A stretch of 29,975 nt of DNA from Isoetes engelmannii (taxonomy: Eukaryota; Streptophyta; Lycopodiopsida; Isoetales; Isoetaceae): assembly GCA_011763485.2 (NCBI GenBank), contig JAANSK020318150.1, positions 1 to 29,975 of the forward strand. Direction: 5' to 3'. The notes beneath the pieces are model-generated. The model saw only the letters and a program-made list of their open reading frames with translations. It did not search any database and had not been told where the DNA came from. Below, in pieces: positions 29,863-29,975 of this stretch. Position 1 is the first letter of the stretch. Each line of letters starts with the position of its first letter. A program made the translations under genes and the position numbers.

Positions 29863-29975
29863 CGGTCATTTCCATAAAAATACCCCAAAAACGGGGGGCA
29901 TTTGGACAATTTAACATAAGGGCATTTCACAGTTTTTCCCCTCTTTTTAAGTAACTGTGAGCATTCTCTCTCATT

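Larger units (their letters stand above)
28513..29940. mobile_element. 1.43-kb DNA-transposon-like element with terminal inverted repeats
   Basis: The left end GGGAAAAACTGTAAAATG (from 28513) and the inverted right end GGGAAAAACTGTGAAATG (from 29940) match at 17 of 18, and similarity continues through TTATG and AAATTGTCCAAA for about 45 bp. The left arm carries an internal duplication of a unit of about 31 bp (GCGTTATGTTTT..GTCCAAAAT). The flanks read CTCCTCTA and CTCTTTTTA, possibly a decayed 8–9-bp target duplication as in Mutator-like elements. No transposase is visible, so it is non-autonomous. It abuts the NUP214 5' region. Confidence 0.6.

Noticed and set aside
1-29975. A CRISPR array, toxin–antitoxin pair or other prokaryote-type system
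   Set aside because: Spliceosomal introns, a PPR protein and a nuclear-pore gene show plant nuclear DNA. No regularly spaced repeats or bacterial-type gene clusters are present.

Overview
This looks like nuclear DNA of a land plant. It carries an intronless PLS-type pentatricopeptide (PPR) gene and a 20-exon gene with canonical GT–AG introns that encodes a plant-type NUP214 nucleoporin. The PPR repeats resemble lycophyte PPR families most to me. The 2.2–2.4 kb introns argue against a very compact genome. 'Seedless vascular plant, perhaps a lycophyte' is inference from style, not proof.

Layout. 1–1.4 kb: A/T-rich DNA with a possible LTR-type fossil junction and short repeats. 1.6–4.6 kb (minus): the PPR gene, which ends inside its E domain. 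4.7–7.5 kb: two diverged copies of one repeat of about 1.2 kb, about 1.5 kb apart, LTR-retrotransposon-like, each with an internal tRNA-like (SINE-like) module. 7.8–8.4 kb: a possible LINE 3' end (minus). 9.24–10.48 kb: a very recent 622-bp tandem duplication. 10.8–12 kb: broken, unrecognised coding-like sequence (plus). 13.4–14.2 kb: tandem repeats and a 31-bp-arm hairpin just past the 3' end of NUP214.

14.8–28.4 kb (minus): NUP214. All 20 exons join in phase into one frame of about 1,511 codons: N-terminal beta-propeller (exons 1–7), short linker (8–11), coiled coil (12–16), Ser/Thr-rich region and C-terminal FG repeats (17–20). Its two longest introns hold foreign sequence: intron 11 has Ty1/copia fragments in opposite orientations, and intron 3 has a MITE-like element plus about 1 kb of unidentified coding-like DNA.

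28.5–29.94 kb: a 1.43-kb element with terminal inverted repeats ends 88 bp upstream of the NUP214 ATG, so it probably supplies the promoter or 5' UTR. It contains an elaborate nested palindrome and 69-bp repeat.

The two genes are not functionally linked. One is a probable organelle RNA-processing factor and the other a nuclear-pore mRNA-export component. I found no operon-like cluster, CRISPR or defence system. The unusual content is structural: how recent and old repeats have reshaped the flanks and introns of a housekeeping gene.
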